The notes below the pieces were generated by a model. The model saw only the letters and a list, made by a program, of their open reading frames with translations. It was not told the origin of the DNA and made no database searches. This document shows positions 20,791 to 28,394 of a stretch of 33,895 bases of DNA, piece by piece. The position numbers and the translations under genes were made by a program. Position 1 is the stretch's first letter, and each line of letters opens with the position of its first letter. Source of the stretch: a virus; the IMG/VR virus record IMGVR_UViG_3300037189_016017, positions 1 through 33,895 of that record; one strand, written 5' to 3'.

Positions 20791-21156
20791 CTATAATAAA
20801 TCAAGTTGTACTCCTGCTTCTGAGCAGTAGACCTCTACTGCTATTGTGTATTGTTCAAATTCCATATCAGTTAAGGCTCTGGTAGATGCTTCTACGCTCC
20901 CCAGAAACTCCTTCTTAAAGAATTTATCTGCTTTCCCCTTATTAAAATGCTCCCCTTGCGCCGTCATGTGCTTGGCGAACCTGTCGCACAACACTCCATG
21001 ATAGTAAGCGTTTCTGGCATCCCTGCCTCCCGATTCTGGAATCTTAGTAATAGAGATTTTTACAAGGGAACCCTTGTAGTAAGCCAATGCCCTGTTAATA
21101 AAACCACTTGCAGGAGCAGACGAACCATTCTCGTTAATCCTGATTAATGCTTCCAT
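20791..21156 (-). CDS. NinB-like recombination protein
   Basis: The second half resembles lambda NinB/Orf, a recombination mediator that helps load recombinase onto SSB-coated DNA. The pattern is NAYYHGVLCDRF (residues 49-60), a helix with KADKFFKKEFLG, and the conserved end STRALTDMEFEQYTIAVEVY plus CSEAGVQL. The length, 121 residues, is close to the family. Recognition is by pattern only. SSB and nuclease genes on the same strand fit a recombination role. It overlaps the upstream gene by 23 bases. Confidence 0.5.
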   Translation of the reverse strand: MEALIRINENGSSAPASGFINRALAYYKGSLVKISITKIPESGGRDARNAYYHGVLCDRFAKHMTAQGEHFNKGKADKFFKKEFLGSVEASTRALTDMEFEQYTIAVEVYCSEAGVQLDLL

Positions 21157-21613
21157 ATTGGTTCAATAATTCCTGAAGGAAATGTACGTTCCTGTCGTAA
21201 AACTGGCGTACTTCAATCCTGTTGTCCATCTTCTTTTTCAGGATGTCCAAATACTCTGCCTCTGGTTGGGGCTGGCATTCTTCTTCAGAATACTCACCGA
21301 CAGCTTCGTGCATATAGTTGTCGGCTATATTAAACGAACCCCTCTGGTTATTCAACTCTTGCACTAAGATAATAAGGAGTTCCTTTTTCTCTTCCTTAGA
21401 GGCTTTCTTTACAAACAACTCTATCTCTGCCTTTACCTCTTCCTGAGTAATGGTTTGGTATCCCACCTCAGAAAAGAAACGGGTAAAAAATTTTCCTACC
21501 ACAATTGATGTTGGCTCATACGCTAACTCCTGACTTGCGTCCCCTACGGTTAAGTATCTGCGTTCCACTTCTTTTTGCAACTCCGGCACGGATTTCTGTT
21601 TTTGCTTTTTCAA
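21134..21613 (-). CDS. Hypothetical charged helical protein
   Basis: No family is recognised. The 159-residue protein is highly charged, with a Lys/Gln-rich start (MKKQKQKSVPELQKEVERRY) and an acidic stretch in the middle (EYSEEECQPQPEAEY). It is largely helical with no membrane segment. Such composition suits a nucleic-acid or protein-binding accessory factor. It overlaps the NinB-like gene by 23 bases and starts 22 bases from the oppositely transcribed small membrane gene at 21636. Confidence 0.6.
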   Translation of the reverse strand: MKKQKQKSVPELQKEVERRYLTVGDASQELAYEPTSIVVGKFFTRFFSEVGYQTITQEEVKAEIELFVKKASKEEKKELLIILVQELNNQRGSFNIADNYMHEAVGEYSEEECQPQPEAEYLDILKKKMDNRIEVRQFYDRNVHFLQELLNQYGSINQD

Positions 21614-21635
21614 AATTAACTATTTTTACAACGTA

Positions 21636-21887
21636 ATGGTTAAGCCTGCCCAATCTACTTTTGATGTTTTTATGGAGAAACTACGGGCATACATAGTTCC
21701 CTCTCTCTTTGCGTTTATTATATTCCTTATTATGACCCTTGCTTCATTCCTAAGAAAAGATTTTGATAACCTCTCAGATGATATTAAAGACCTTAAAGAA
21801 ATGGTGTCCTCCATGAATACTCAAATGGCTATCGAATCAGAAAAAACAAAAGCTCTAAAGGATAGGTTAGATAGGTTAGAGAAATAA
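21636..21887 (+). CDS. Small membrane protein with coiled-coil tail, lysis candidate
   Basis: The only rightward gene in the 19.4-33.8 kb leftward block. The 83-residue protein has a short amphipathic start (residues 1-18), a strong hydrophobic segment, IVPSLFAFIIFLIMTLASFL (about 20-39), and a heptad-rich coiled coil (about 43-83) ending LKDRLDRLEK. One span plus a coiled coil is seen in holins, some spanins and XhlA-like proteins, so lysis is one guess; no family is recognised. It ends in a TAATACCGCC-type element. Confidence 0.65.
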   Translation: MVKPAQSTFDVFMEKLRAYIVPSLFAFIIFLIMTLASFLRKDFDNLSDDIKDLKEMVSSMNTQMAIESEKTKALKDRLDRLEK

Positions 21888-21917
21888 TACCGCCCTTCAT
21901 TTTAATCTTTTGCGGGC
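21885..21917 (+). repeat. Post-stop element of the TAATACCGCC type
   Basis: TAATACCGCCCTTCATTTTA, then ATCTTTTGCGGGC. The stop codon is the first TAA. GCCC/GGGC ends can pair. Compare 15995 and 19298. Confidence 0.55.
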
Positions 21918-21918
21918 T

Positions 21919-22146
21919 TTACCACCAAGAAATTCGGTATTTATCGCCTTCACTATCATTACGGGTTTTCGCTACCTGAAATCCGTGCCTCATTAATGCT
22001 TTAGTAGTTTTTTCCGTTAATGTAGGAACCTCTATAAATGGCTTTTCTTCTGAAACCCTTGCTTGAGCATAGATTTGGTTTAATATCCCTTGAAATTCTG
22101 AGTTACACTCATCAGAAATTAATCGTGCTTTTTCTCCGCTATTCAT
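21919..22146 (-). CDS. Hypothetical protein, 75 residues
   Basis: No family is recognised. The protein is soluble, with an N-terminal helix (EKARLISDECNSEFQGILNQ) and a C-terminal strand pair ending KYRISWW. The ATG at 22146 is 30 bases after a GC box, behind the A-rich leader AAACAACAAACCAA. It is separated from the rightward gene at 21636 by a shared convergent element. Confidence 0.6.
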   Translation of the reverse strand: MNSGEKARLISDECNSEFQGILNQIYAQARVSEEKPFIEVPTLTEKTTKALMRHGFQVAKTRNDSEGDKYRISWW

Positions 22147-22169
22147 TTGGTTTGTTGTTTAAAACGCTT

Positions 22170-22205
22170 TACGATACCGCCTTTATTTTTGTTCAGAAGC
22201 GGGTA
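22170..22205 (-). repeat. GC-box junction element
   Basis: On the minus strand: ACCCGCTTCTGAACAAAAAT, then AAAGGCGGTATCGTAAA. It codes for the C-terminus ASEQK and the stop of the upstream gene. Confidence 0.65.
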
Positions 22206-22647
22206 CAGTCCAATCGGGGTGCATATACACCACCTTCGATGGGGTAAAGTACCTTTCCCTCCTGCCATCCTCCTTTATCACAAGGTAGGACAACTGATCG
22301 CCATTGCTCTCTTCTGTAATAGATACAACGCCATCCTTGCCCGGCTGTAAAGAATCCGTAGCCAATTCGCTCCTGTGGTATAAAAACATAACCAGAGGAT
22401 TAGGAGTTTTTTCTGTTCGATAGGCTTTAGATTTTTTCAGAATGGCTATAAACGCATCGCAATTAGCCCCTAACTCTTCAATAGGCATTTCGGCTATTTC
22501 ACTCCCCATCTTGTATATTTCACTATCCTCATCATCTAAGGAGTCAATAGTAAAATTCGTGCTGAATTTTGCATCACACTTTTCATCTTCTGAACAAGTG
22601 AAACACTGTTCTGTGCAATTGCCAAGAGCGCATAGAAAGTTATTCAT
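22183..22647 (-). CDS. Hypothetical protein with N-terminal cysteine cluster
   Basis: No family is recognised. The first 25 residues contain five cysteines (LCALGNCTEQCFTCSEDEKC), which could bind a metal ion. The rest is acidic (DSLDDEDSEIY) and then mixed strands, including GDQLSYLVIKEDGRR and RYFTPSKVVY. At 154 residues it is soluble with no membrane segment. The start follows the GC-box leader GGCGGTATCGTATAAACAAT directly. Its last residues are encoded by a junction repeat. Confidence 0.65.
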   Translation of the reverse strand: MNNFLCALGNCTEQCFTCSEDEKCDAKFSTNFTIDSLDDEDSEIYKMGSEIAEMPIEELGANCDAFIAILKKSKAYRTEKTPNPLVMFLYHRSELATDSLQPGKDGVVSITEESNGDQLSYLVIKEDGRRERYFTPSKVVYMHPDWTVPASEQK

Positions 22648-22651
22648 ATTG

Positions 22652-22716
22652 TTTATACGATACCGCCTCCAAAAAGTTTCAAAACCCCTGATTTATTGAT
22701 TTTAGGGGCGGGATTA
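22652..22716 (-). repeat. GC-box junction element, second copy of 4081-4143
   Basis: Bases 22662-22716 are identical to 4089-4143 over 55 bases. Here the unit lies between two genes on the same strand, covering the stop of one and the leader of the next. Confidence 0.85.
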
Positions 22717-23520
22717 CTGCCCCCTAAGCCCCTTAGCATTATAATAATGTCCATCATCTGCTCTGTAGAATCCTTTGCTTCCTAATTCTCTTTCTGGCGC
22801 ACTGGATAACTGTATTCTTAGGAAGTGTGTTACATCCATACCTCGTCCTGGAACTGCTTCTGGTAGCCCTAAATCTTCTCTTAGAACAAACTGTCCATCC
22901 TTTAGCCCTACGCTACTCAGAATAGCTTTGTAGTCGTCTGAATAGTCCTTATACCAATCAGCGTACTTGATATATCTTTCCAAGTGCTTCATCTCCGGAA
23001 AGAATATTTTCTTCATGGGATACGCTTCCTGAATAGCTTTTATTTTTTCCCGTATAGCCATCTGCTCTAAGAAGCAATCGTATATCTGTTGCAAGTCTGC
23101 TAACAAATTCTCATCTCCTAATTTGGCTTTTACTAAGTTCCAATCGTTTCTTAGCGAACCTTTTTTACTCTTAGGATACTTCTGGTGGAATAATTCAAAC
23201 AACCTAAATTCGTTGCTGTCCTCAGAGTACTTAGTTACTTTAGGGGCTGTTCGCTTCCCTTCATATACCCTGTTGTTTATCAGTTCATAGAACCCTTTGG
23301 CTGTCATACCCTGAGAAGGGAATAACTCCTTGCCTACTGCTTCCAGTTCCGTATGGCTCTTGCCATAATGGAAGGTAATAAGCATCTCCATAATACGCCT
23401 TCTTTCATCCCATGCTAACATTTTGGGAGTTAAAATGGCTGTCATATCCCTGAGAATGTTTTCCTTTGTTCTTGTTCTCCTACGCTTAGAACCCTCTGGA
23501 GAATCTATTGTTGTTGCCAT
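22714..23520 (-). CDS. Hypothetical basic protein, 268 residues
   Basis: No family is recognised. I start at ATG 23520 (MATTIDSPEGSKRRRTR) because upstream codons to a TTG at 23550 fall in the GC-box leader. The N-terminus is very basic (KRRRTRTKEN), suggesting nucleic-acid binding, followed by a helical region (ILTPKMLAWDERRRIMEMLI) and a mid-region rich in Tyr, Lys and Asp. The C-terminal part (residues 210-268) ends RADDGHYYNAKGLRGQ. It lies between the tail-fibre-like gene and the cysteine-cluster gene. Confidence 0.65.
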   Translation of the reverse strand: MATTIDSPEGSKRRRTRTKENILRDMTAILTPKMLAWDERRRIMEMLITFHYGKSHTELEAVGKELFPSQGMTAKGFYELINNRVYEGKRTAPKVTKYSEDSNEFRLFELFHQKYPKSKKGSLRNDWNLVKAKLGDENLLADLQQIYDCFLEQMAIREKIKAIQEAYPMKKIFFPEMKHLERYIKYADWYKDYSDDYKAILSSVGLKDGQFVLREDLGLPEAVPGRGMDVTHFLRIQLSSAPERELGSKGFYRADDGHYYNAKGLRGQ

Positions 23521-23541
23521 GTTAGTCTTTATATTCTCTTT

Positions 23542-23610
23542 TATACGCAACCGCCCCCGTTTTTGTTCGGAGGCGGGCTCATAAGCCTAAAGCATTAAAA
23601 TAAGGGGCGG
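23542..23610 (-). repeat. GC-box junction element, strong hairpin
   Basis: CCGCCCCCG (23551-23559) and CGGAGGCGG (23568-23576) pair over nine positions with one wobble around TTTTTGTT. A second box, GGGGCGGC, lies at 23604-23611. The core is close to that at 31495-31520. Confidence 0.75.
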
Positions 23611-23612
23611 CA

Positions 23613-24821
23613 TTACTTACAGTACCATACTCCACTTGAGTACAGGACTTCTCTCCATACGTAATTAGAAGCTAACACATACGTTGATGCTAATGCTGCG
23701 CCTGCAACTGCTATCATATTCCCGTTCCCATCAAGGGTTATATTATTTGTTCCTGCATTGCCGTACCCATCTGTTATTTCCAACATATCATTTTCTGTTG
23801 GACTTGCTGGGAAGTAAACCGTTAATGCTGCTGAACATAATTTCTTTACTCTCTCAAACCTTTTAGCCGTTACTGGCGCACCTTCAACTGTTGCTTGCAG
23901 GTCGTTGAATCTTCTCAGCACCCTAAAGGTTTCTCCGGCTCTAAATTCAAGGTCGCCTGTTGTCCCTTGTACTTCTCCATCGTTGGCTAATACAGCCCCG
24001 CCACGAGTTCTAATTGCCCCGTTGACATCTAAGGTAGTAGTAGGATTACTTGCTCCAAGCATAATCCCTATCCTTGCGCTGACGTACTTAATATAACTGT
24101 CTAAAGCTATATCACCAGAGGTAGGACTATATCCATAGAACCTGTATTCTGCTGCCGTTCCCATGATTTGCGCACGGGTCTTAGCCAACATCCTACTTGA
24201 TCCTGTACTGTACTGAGGGATATTACCATCTGCCCAAGCATCAGCAAAGAAGGCAGTCATGGTAGTTACCTGACCTTTACTATTTACGGTAATGGTAGGG
24301 GCTCGCATGGTTCCTGCTGGACTTGGAGATAGAGCTGACAGTTTGGCTGGCGTTATGCTTCCATCAGGGATGGAGAACATGTTCGGAACTGCTGCGCTCA
24401 AAGCAGCTACCTGAGAGGACGTATACGCACTGGCAGACGCAATAGCCTGAGACCTAACCGTAATATCTTTGGTTAATATCTCGGCTGCAAAATCTGTGAA
24501 TACGCTATTTAACGCTGCGCTTCCTTCAGGGAAAGCACTCCAACCAGTTTGCAAACCCCCATCATAAAATATATTTGAGGTAAAATGTAAAGCATCCGTT
24601 TCCGCTTCTACATCTCCAATCCTTGTTACCAGTCCTGCATAAGCAGAACTCAAAGATTCTAAGGTATCAACCCTTAAATCCATCTGGGTATAGGCAGAAC
24701 CTACATTTTCCAGTTCCTCCTGGATAGTCGCTGGCTGAGTACCTAAGTTGTTCTCAACAAAAGTTATTCCCGTATCGGATATAGAACGAATGACTGAAGG
24801 GCTGGTTACTTTTGCTCTCAT
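23613..24821 (-). CDS. Tail-fibre-like structural protein
   Basis: Probably part of a tail fibre or a related receptor-binding structure. The 402-residue protein has a helical, Ala/Ser-rich N-terminal half (residues 20-150). A PDGSITPAKL stretch and repeated beta-type segments follow, including the pattern GIMLGASNPTTTLDVNGAIR that is common in phage fibres and in proteins with a C-terminal chaperone-type domain. It is poor in charge and rich in Thr, Ser and Gly. I start at ATG 24821, one base after the stop of the preceding gene; an earlier in-frame ATG at 24875 would overlap it. No membrane or enzyme motif is seen. Confidence 0.72.
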   Translation of the reverse strand: MRAKVTSPSVIRSISDTGITFVENNLGTQPATIQEELENVGSAYTQMDLRVDTLESLSSAYAGLVTRIGDVEAETDALHFTSNIFYDGGLQTGWSAFPEGSAALNSVFTDFAAEILTKDITVRSQAIASASAYTSSQVAALSAAVPNMFSIPDGSITPAKLSALSPSPAGTMRAPTITVNSKGQVTTMTAFFADAWADGNIPQYSTGSSRMLAKTRAQIMGTAAEYRFYGYSPTSGDIALDSYIKYVSARIGIMLGASNPTTTLDVNGAIRTRGGAVLANDGEVQGTTGDLEFRAGETFRVLRRFNDLQATVEGAPVTAKRFERVKKLCSAALTVYFPASPTENDMLEITDGYGNAGTNNITLDGNGNMIAVAGAALASTYVLASNYVWREVLYSSGVWYCK

Positions 24822-24822
24822 G

Positions 24823-25323
24823 TTACACCTCGTTGGAATTGAAGTCGTATTGTGTAGCGAAGGCTTGGCCTCCAATATAAGCTACCACCACCAAAGCGTA
24901 GTCTGTATCGGCAACAATTCCAGACAAAGTTAAGTAATTCGTGGTTGTTGTAAGTGTGGTACAGAGGGTTTCGCTTTCAATCAAAGCCCCGCCTCTGCAA
25001 TATTTTACCAGGTAACTATCCGCCGGAGGAAGTGGATCCCAGAACAAGCGATAAACGCCTGACTGGTTTTTGACTTCAACATTCTGAGGGTAGTTAGAAT
25101 AAGCCCTTTGAGCATTGGCATAAGTAGGAAGCAAGCAAGTATAGTCCTTGCCTACAGCCAAGTCTTTTTCCAATACTTTGTGGATTAAAAAGTTCCTAAG
25201 CAGTTTGTCCCATAAGCAACAGTCTGGTTTACCTATGCGGTATACCTCTTGCTTACAGACTTTACCAAGGAGGGAAACCGCCTCGGCATTCATTAAAGTG
25301 TCGTTATCAACGCTCAGTGGCAT
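24823..25323 (-). CDS. Structural protein with fibronectin-type-III-like domain
   Basis: The second half resembles an FnIII fold: EVKNQSGVYRLFWDPLPPAD, then SYLVKYCRGG and NYLTLSGIVADTDYALVVVA, with the expected Trp, Pro and Tyr positions of such beta-sandwiches. The first half is helical with three cysteines (VCKQ, DCC). I start at ATG 25323 (MPLSVDNDTLMN), one base after the stop of the upstream gene; an in-frame ATG at 25413 would overlap it by 89 bases. With tail-fibre-like and Cys-rich neighbours it is probably a virion protein. Confidence 0.7.
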   Translation of the reverse strand: MPLSVDNDTLMNAEAVSLLGKVCKQEVYRIGKPDCCLWDKLLRNFLIHKVLEKDLAVGKDYTCLLPTYANAQRAYSNYPQNVEVKNQSGVYRLFWDPLPPADSYLVKYCRGGALIESETLCTTLTTTTNYLTLSGIVADTDYALVVVAYIGGQAFATQYDFNSNEV

Positions 25324-25324
25324 A

Positions 25325-26422
25325 TTATCCTCCGCATCCGCATCCGCAGTCTGCACTACATATTGTTCCAGCCACATCCAAAGCGTCTGCTGCTGCCTGA
25401 TAGTTTCTGGCATTTAATGCTGCCTGTACCGTTCTCTCGATAATCAATAGCTTGGTAGCTTTCAATAAACAAGGGTTCTTACACAGCATATCATCATTGC
25501 AAGGCGTTTCTGCTATGTTGCAGTACGCTGACTTAACAGCGTCGGATAAGCACGTCTGGAACGCACAGTGAACAATAAAATATTCTTCATCCTTGTACTT
25601 ACCAATAGCAATATCATCTTCCGCAATAACACTCCATGCTACACTATTGGTAACATTAACGCTCACATGAACCACCCCATTAGCCTTATACAAAACTCCT
25701 GAGTTGTGAACAATAGCTCCATTCATGTAGGCTAAATTCACAGACCCGCCTGTTGCTGAATTGTAATCCGGAACGGCAATTAATGTGGCTTTATATAGCC
25801 CATCTACAATTGCATAAGCCCCAGGAGTATAATTTACTATGGTTATGCCTGCACTTGGAGCCGCTAAGAATTCATCATAAGGCAGCGCAGAACAATATCG
25901 GTACGTTGACCCATCAGGGAACTCAAGTACCACGCTCCGGTAGTTAAATAATGCTTGAGTATGTTTAGGGTCATTGTTTGTTGTGTAATTACTGGTATCG
26001 GAGAACTCAATCTCTGATCCACAAGTACTCCCCAGGTCAACCTCAAAGGTTCCAGTAGCGTCGAGTAAATTGGCTTGGAAAGGAATTGTTGGGGCAGTAG
26101 CACAATACAGCGTTTGGAAAATAGCCGTAAAGTTTATCTGGTCCTCCACTTGGTCAATAGGCTCTACAACAGTAAATCCAGCCGTTATCGTCTGGCTATA
26201 TAAAGCCTGCAAGCTCAAGGTTACGCTTTGGGTAGCTAAGGGAGCAATTGTCAGAGACGAATAAGTCATTGTTCCCGCAGAGGACTGTAAGTTGGCAAAC
26301 TCCAACGTCATTGCCCCCGTATTCTGTACATACACTACCGCAGTACCCGTTTGGTTAACGCATACACTCACACTGAATGTCGAATTACCAGGGAAACTGG
26401 GTAAGTTGATAGGGTTGTTCAT
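25325..26422 (-). CDS. Virion-like protein with cysteine-rich C-terminus
   Basis: No family is recognised. The 365-residue protein is acidic and rich in Thr, Val, Ala and Asn, as in beta-rich virion proteins. The last 70 residues hold many cysteines (CNIAETPCNDDMLCKNPC), ending in CSADCGCGCGG. Such a tail could form disulfides in the virion or bind a metal. Clean 1-base spacing to the next two genes indicates one tail operon. A terminator hairpin lies upstream at 26441-26467, so a separate start of transcription or read-through is needed. Confidence 0.65.
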   Translation of the reverse strand: MNNPINLPSFPGNSTFSVSVCVNQTGTAVVYVQNTGAMTLEFANLQSSAGTMTYSSLTIAPLATQSVTLSLQALYSQTITAGFTVVEPIDQVEDQINFTAIFQTLYCATAPTIPFQANLLDATGTFEVDLGSTCGSEIEFSDTSNYTTNNDPKHTQALFNYRSVVLEFPDGSTYRYCSALPYDEFLAAPSAGITIVNYTPGAYAIVDGLYKATLIAVPDYNSATGGSVNLAYMNGAIVHNSGVLYKANGVVHVSVNVTNSVAWSVIAEDDIAIGKYKDEEYFIVHCAFQTCLSDAVKSAYCNIAETPCNDDMLCKNPCLLKATKLLIIERTVQAALNARNYQAAADALDVAGTICSADCGCGCGG

Positions 26423-26440
26423 AATAAGCCAAAATTAAAA

Positions 26441-26467
26441 AAGGGATTCGGCAATACCAAATCCCTT
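26441..26467 (-). terminator. Rho-independent terminator, leftward
   Basis: AAGGGATT (26441-26448) pairs with AATCCCTT (26460-26467); on the minus strand it is followed by TTTTTTAATTTT. It lies 21 bases after the stop of the gene at 26489 and could limit expression of the genes downstream. Confidence 0.8.
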
Positions 26468-26488
26468 CGATTGTGAGTAAGCTACTGC

Positions 26489-26749
26489 TTATGCGTTAGC
26501 AGCAGATGTCCATTGAGCAACAGTTTCTTTAATGTAGATTTCAGAACCCGGAACTCCTTCATTGAATTGGATAATTGCATTGATGGAGGATACGCCTGTT
26601 ACGGTTTGGGGAACTACCCGTCTTACATTAGCAACTAAAATGCCAACGGTTGCACTGGAGACGAGAAACGTAGGCACACTTAAAGAATCATAAGTAGCCG
26701 TTTTATCGTACTTCCAGTTTACCTGAGTTACATTTACAGAATTTGCCAT
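26489..26749 (-). CDS. Hypothetical, probably abundant virion protein, 86 residues
   Basis: No family is recognised. The sequence is rich in Val, Thr, Ser and Asn with few charges (LSVPTFLVSSATVGILVANV), as in small beta-rich structural proteins, and lacks a membrane segment. It has its own Bacteroidetes-type promoter (26773-26804) and an immediate strong terminator (26441-26467). A one-gene transcription unit of this kind suits a highly expressed protein such as a small capsid or decoration protein; that is inference. Confidence 0.6.
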   Translation of the reverse strand: MANSVNVTQVNWKYDKTATYDSLSVPTFLVSSATVGILVANVRRVVPQTVTGVSSINAIIQFNEGVPGSEIYIKETVAQWTSAANA

Positions 26750-26772
26750 TACTTGGTTAACCTTTCTGCAAG

Positions 26773-26804
26773 CAAAGATACAGTTTTATTTATACCGCCG
26801 GCAA
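26773..26804 (-). promoter_or_regulatory. Candidate Bacteroidetes-type promoter
   Basis: On the minus strand, TTG (26804-26802), a 21-base spacer that includes GGCGGTATAAA, and TATCTTTG (26780-26773), 23 bases before ATG 26749. This is a good match to the TAnnTTTG pattern. Confidence 0.65.
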
Positions 26805-26810
26805 TTTTAT

Positions 26811-27146
26811 TTATTCAAGGGTTTTTGCCGGAACTAATTTCTTCTGCTCCAAATAATCTTGAAGCGCAAGGTTGCATATATGTTGAATTACACCCCTTGT
26901 TTCGGAGTTTAGATTTGATTTTTTAGACCAAATATCGCCTATGTGCATCAAACAATCCCCAACAGTCAAGCTACTTCTTCCCATCCTATCGTACCAATCC
27001 CTCTCGTATCGCTTCCCTTCGGGTGGTTCTGGGCGCATACGCCTCTTGGCAACAAGTTCGTTCAAATGCTTCCTGACTAAATCTTGGAAATCAAAATCCT
27101 GAATAATTTCAGCAAGCGTTATTTTAATTGGCTCTGGATTTTCCAT
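26811..27146 (-). CDS. Hypothetical protein, 111 residues
   Basis: No family is recognised. The soluble protein is helical and charged; the N-terminus (PIKITLAEIIQDFDFQDLVR) resembles a helical assembly domain, and the middle (RRMRPEPPEGKRYERDWYDR) is basic. A cysteine and two histidines are scattered. It follows the SSB gene after three bases and is likely co-expressed, so a DNA-related role is possible. Confidence 0.6.
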   Translation of the reverse strand: MENPEPIKITLAEIIQDFDFQDLVRKHLNELVAKRRMRPEPPEGKRYERDWYDRMGRSSLTVGDCLMHIGDIWSKKSNLNSETRGVIQHICNLALQDYLEQKKLVPAKTLE

Positions 27147-27149
27147 AGA

Positions 27150-27959
27150 TTAAAAAGGTAAATCATCCCCCCATTCTGCCTCTGCCTGAACTGGCGGTGC
27201 TTTCTGTGGCCTAACAGGGGCAGGCGGTTCTACCTGAGTGCCCACTACTGGCCTTTTTTGTGGCGCAGGAACGCTGGCTCTTTGCGGTGCTGGCGGAGCT
27301 TCAACTTCCTCAGCTACTTCCAAATCTGGAATGTCGTCAACGAAAGCATCCCCTTCCGCAAACCCTTGTTCCATCATATCAATGGCCTCTTCGATAGTTG
27401 ACTCTACCCATTCCTGAAATTCTATCTTCCAGATTTTAAGTTCCTTTTCTGAAAAATCAGCACGGTACGCTGGAGAACCATTGTCGCTTGCACCAATTAA
27501 CTTCTGGTTAGGGTCAAGTTGTCCGTTGGCATAAGGAGCGCAAGCGTAAATAGAAATCCCTACAATGAGTTTTGGGTCGCCATTCTTTTTCCGCTTTGTC
27601 TTGTCCTCAAAGGAGTAAGGAACGAAGGTGTACAAATGCCCATACGCCAACTGGTTTGCTTTGGTAGCAAAATCGGTAGCTTGTCTGCTTTCCGCAGGAA
27701 ACGACAACTGATAGAATTGTCCATTGTTATCTACAACAATAGTAATTTCTTTAGCATTTATGGCTTCATTCTTGCGGATGGCGCAGGAAACTAAATGCCC
27801 ACACACATAGTCGTGGAACACTTCAAAGACTTCATTGCCCTTTTTGTTGGTACGCTGGATGGCTCCAAGCGTATCTGCATCTACTTTTTGCGCCAACTTC
27901 CCATCAAAAATGGAAAGATACACAACGTGTTTCTGTCTAAAACTTCCTAATCCACTCAT
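27150..27959 (-). CDS. Single-stranded DNA-binding protein
   Basis: Probable SSB that coats single-stranded DNA in replication and recombination. The first 180 residues look like a phage-type OB-fold region with many strands (VVYLSIFDGKLAQKV, EITIVVDNNGQFYQLSF). They are followed by a low-complexity Pro/Ala/Val linker (residues 212-258) and the acidic tip WGDDLPF (263-269). Such a tip is the hallmark of SSBs and normally recruits partner proteins. The body is longer and unlike bacterial Ssb. It overlaps the next gene by four bases and lies downstream of the SNF2 helicase and SMC-like genes. Confidence 0.75.
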   Translation of the reverse strand: MSGLGSFRQKHVVYLSIFDGKLAQKVDADTLGAIQRTNKKGNEVFEVFHDYVCGHLVSCAIRKNEAINAKEITIVVDNNGQFYQLSFPAESRQATDFATKANQLAYGHLYTFVPYSFEDKTKRKKNGDPKLIVGISIYACAPYANGQLDPNQKLIGASDNGSPAYRADFSEKELKIWKIEFQEWVESTIEEAIDMMEQGFAEGDAFVDDIPDLEVAEEVEAPPAPQRASVPAPQKRPVVGTQVEPPAPVRPQKAPPVQAEAEWGDDLPF

Positions 27960-28147
27960 TTTGTTTTATCAATGATTTGTAAGTATACGCAAAGCGCATC
28001 AATAAGGTTACGCACTTCTGCCATGATTTCCTGCTTTAATTTCTTGTCTGGCAGGTAAGTATATCTGGCTAACAATGGCACAAGTTTCTTTGTCGCCTGC
28101 CCCAGAATCTCAGTAAAATTAGTTCCTAACTTCTCCCGATTGCTCAA
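27956..28147 (-). CDS. Small helical protein, 63 residues
   Basis: No family is recognised. The peptide is nearly all helix by composition (LGTNFTEILGQATKKLVPLL, then KLKQEIMAEVRNLIDALCVY). It is soluble and may dimerise. It is coupled to SSB by an ATGA overlap and to the HTH-like gene upstream by a 29-base overlap. A role with SSB is suggested by position only. Confidence 0.6.
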   Translation of the reverse strand: MSNREKLGTNFTEILGQATKKLVPLLARYTYLPDKKLKQEIMAEVRNLIDALCVYLQIIDKTK

Positions 28148-28394
28148 TGGTGAGTACTATTTTAAGCCCAAATTTAGCCAATAAATTTATCAATTGCCAT
28201 TGGTTAAAAACCCGGCTTCCATTCTTTTTCCCGGCGGTTAACCAACCATAAAAGTCCTCCACACTTACTCCTACCTCCATACAAGCAACAGCAACATTAG
28301 GGCAACTCTTTTCTATATGCGCTTGCACCATCCCCCTTAGCGTATCATTGCTAAAGAGAATATCATAGTTCTCATTATACGGCAACAGCCTCAT
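28119..28394 (-). CDS. Small protein with possible helix-turn-helix
   Basis: The 91-residue frame is read from ATG 28394 (MRLLPYNENYD); an earlier ATG at 28415 would add seven residues and more overlap. The middle, VAVACMEVGVSVEDFYGWLT, resembles the two helices of a Cro/CI-type HTH, followed by SRVFNQWQLINLLAKFG. It could be a small transcription regulator. No other DNA-binding residues are certain. It overlaps the end of the SNF2 helicase gene. Confidence 0.5.
   Translation of the reverse strand: MRLLPYNENYDILFSNDTLRGMVQAHIEKSCPNVAVACMEVGVSVEDFYGWLTAGKKNGSRVFNQWQLINLLAKFGLKIVLTIEQSGEVRN

Noticed and set aside
21626-21814. Minus-strand frame of 62 codons opposite the 21636 gene
   Set aside because: The rightward frame has a clear membrane-plus-coiled-coil pattern and an own stop element; the minus frame shows nothing.
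24873-25413. Longer N-termini for the two tail genes at 24821 and 25323
   Set aside because: The extra codons overlap the preceding gene, while the chosen starts follow the upstream stop by one base in both cases.
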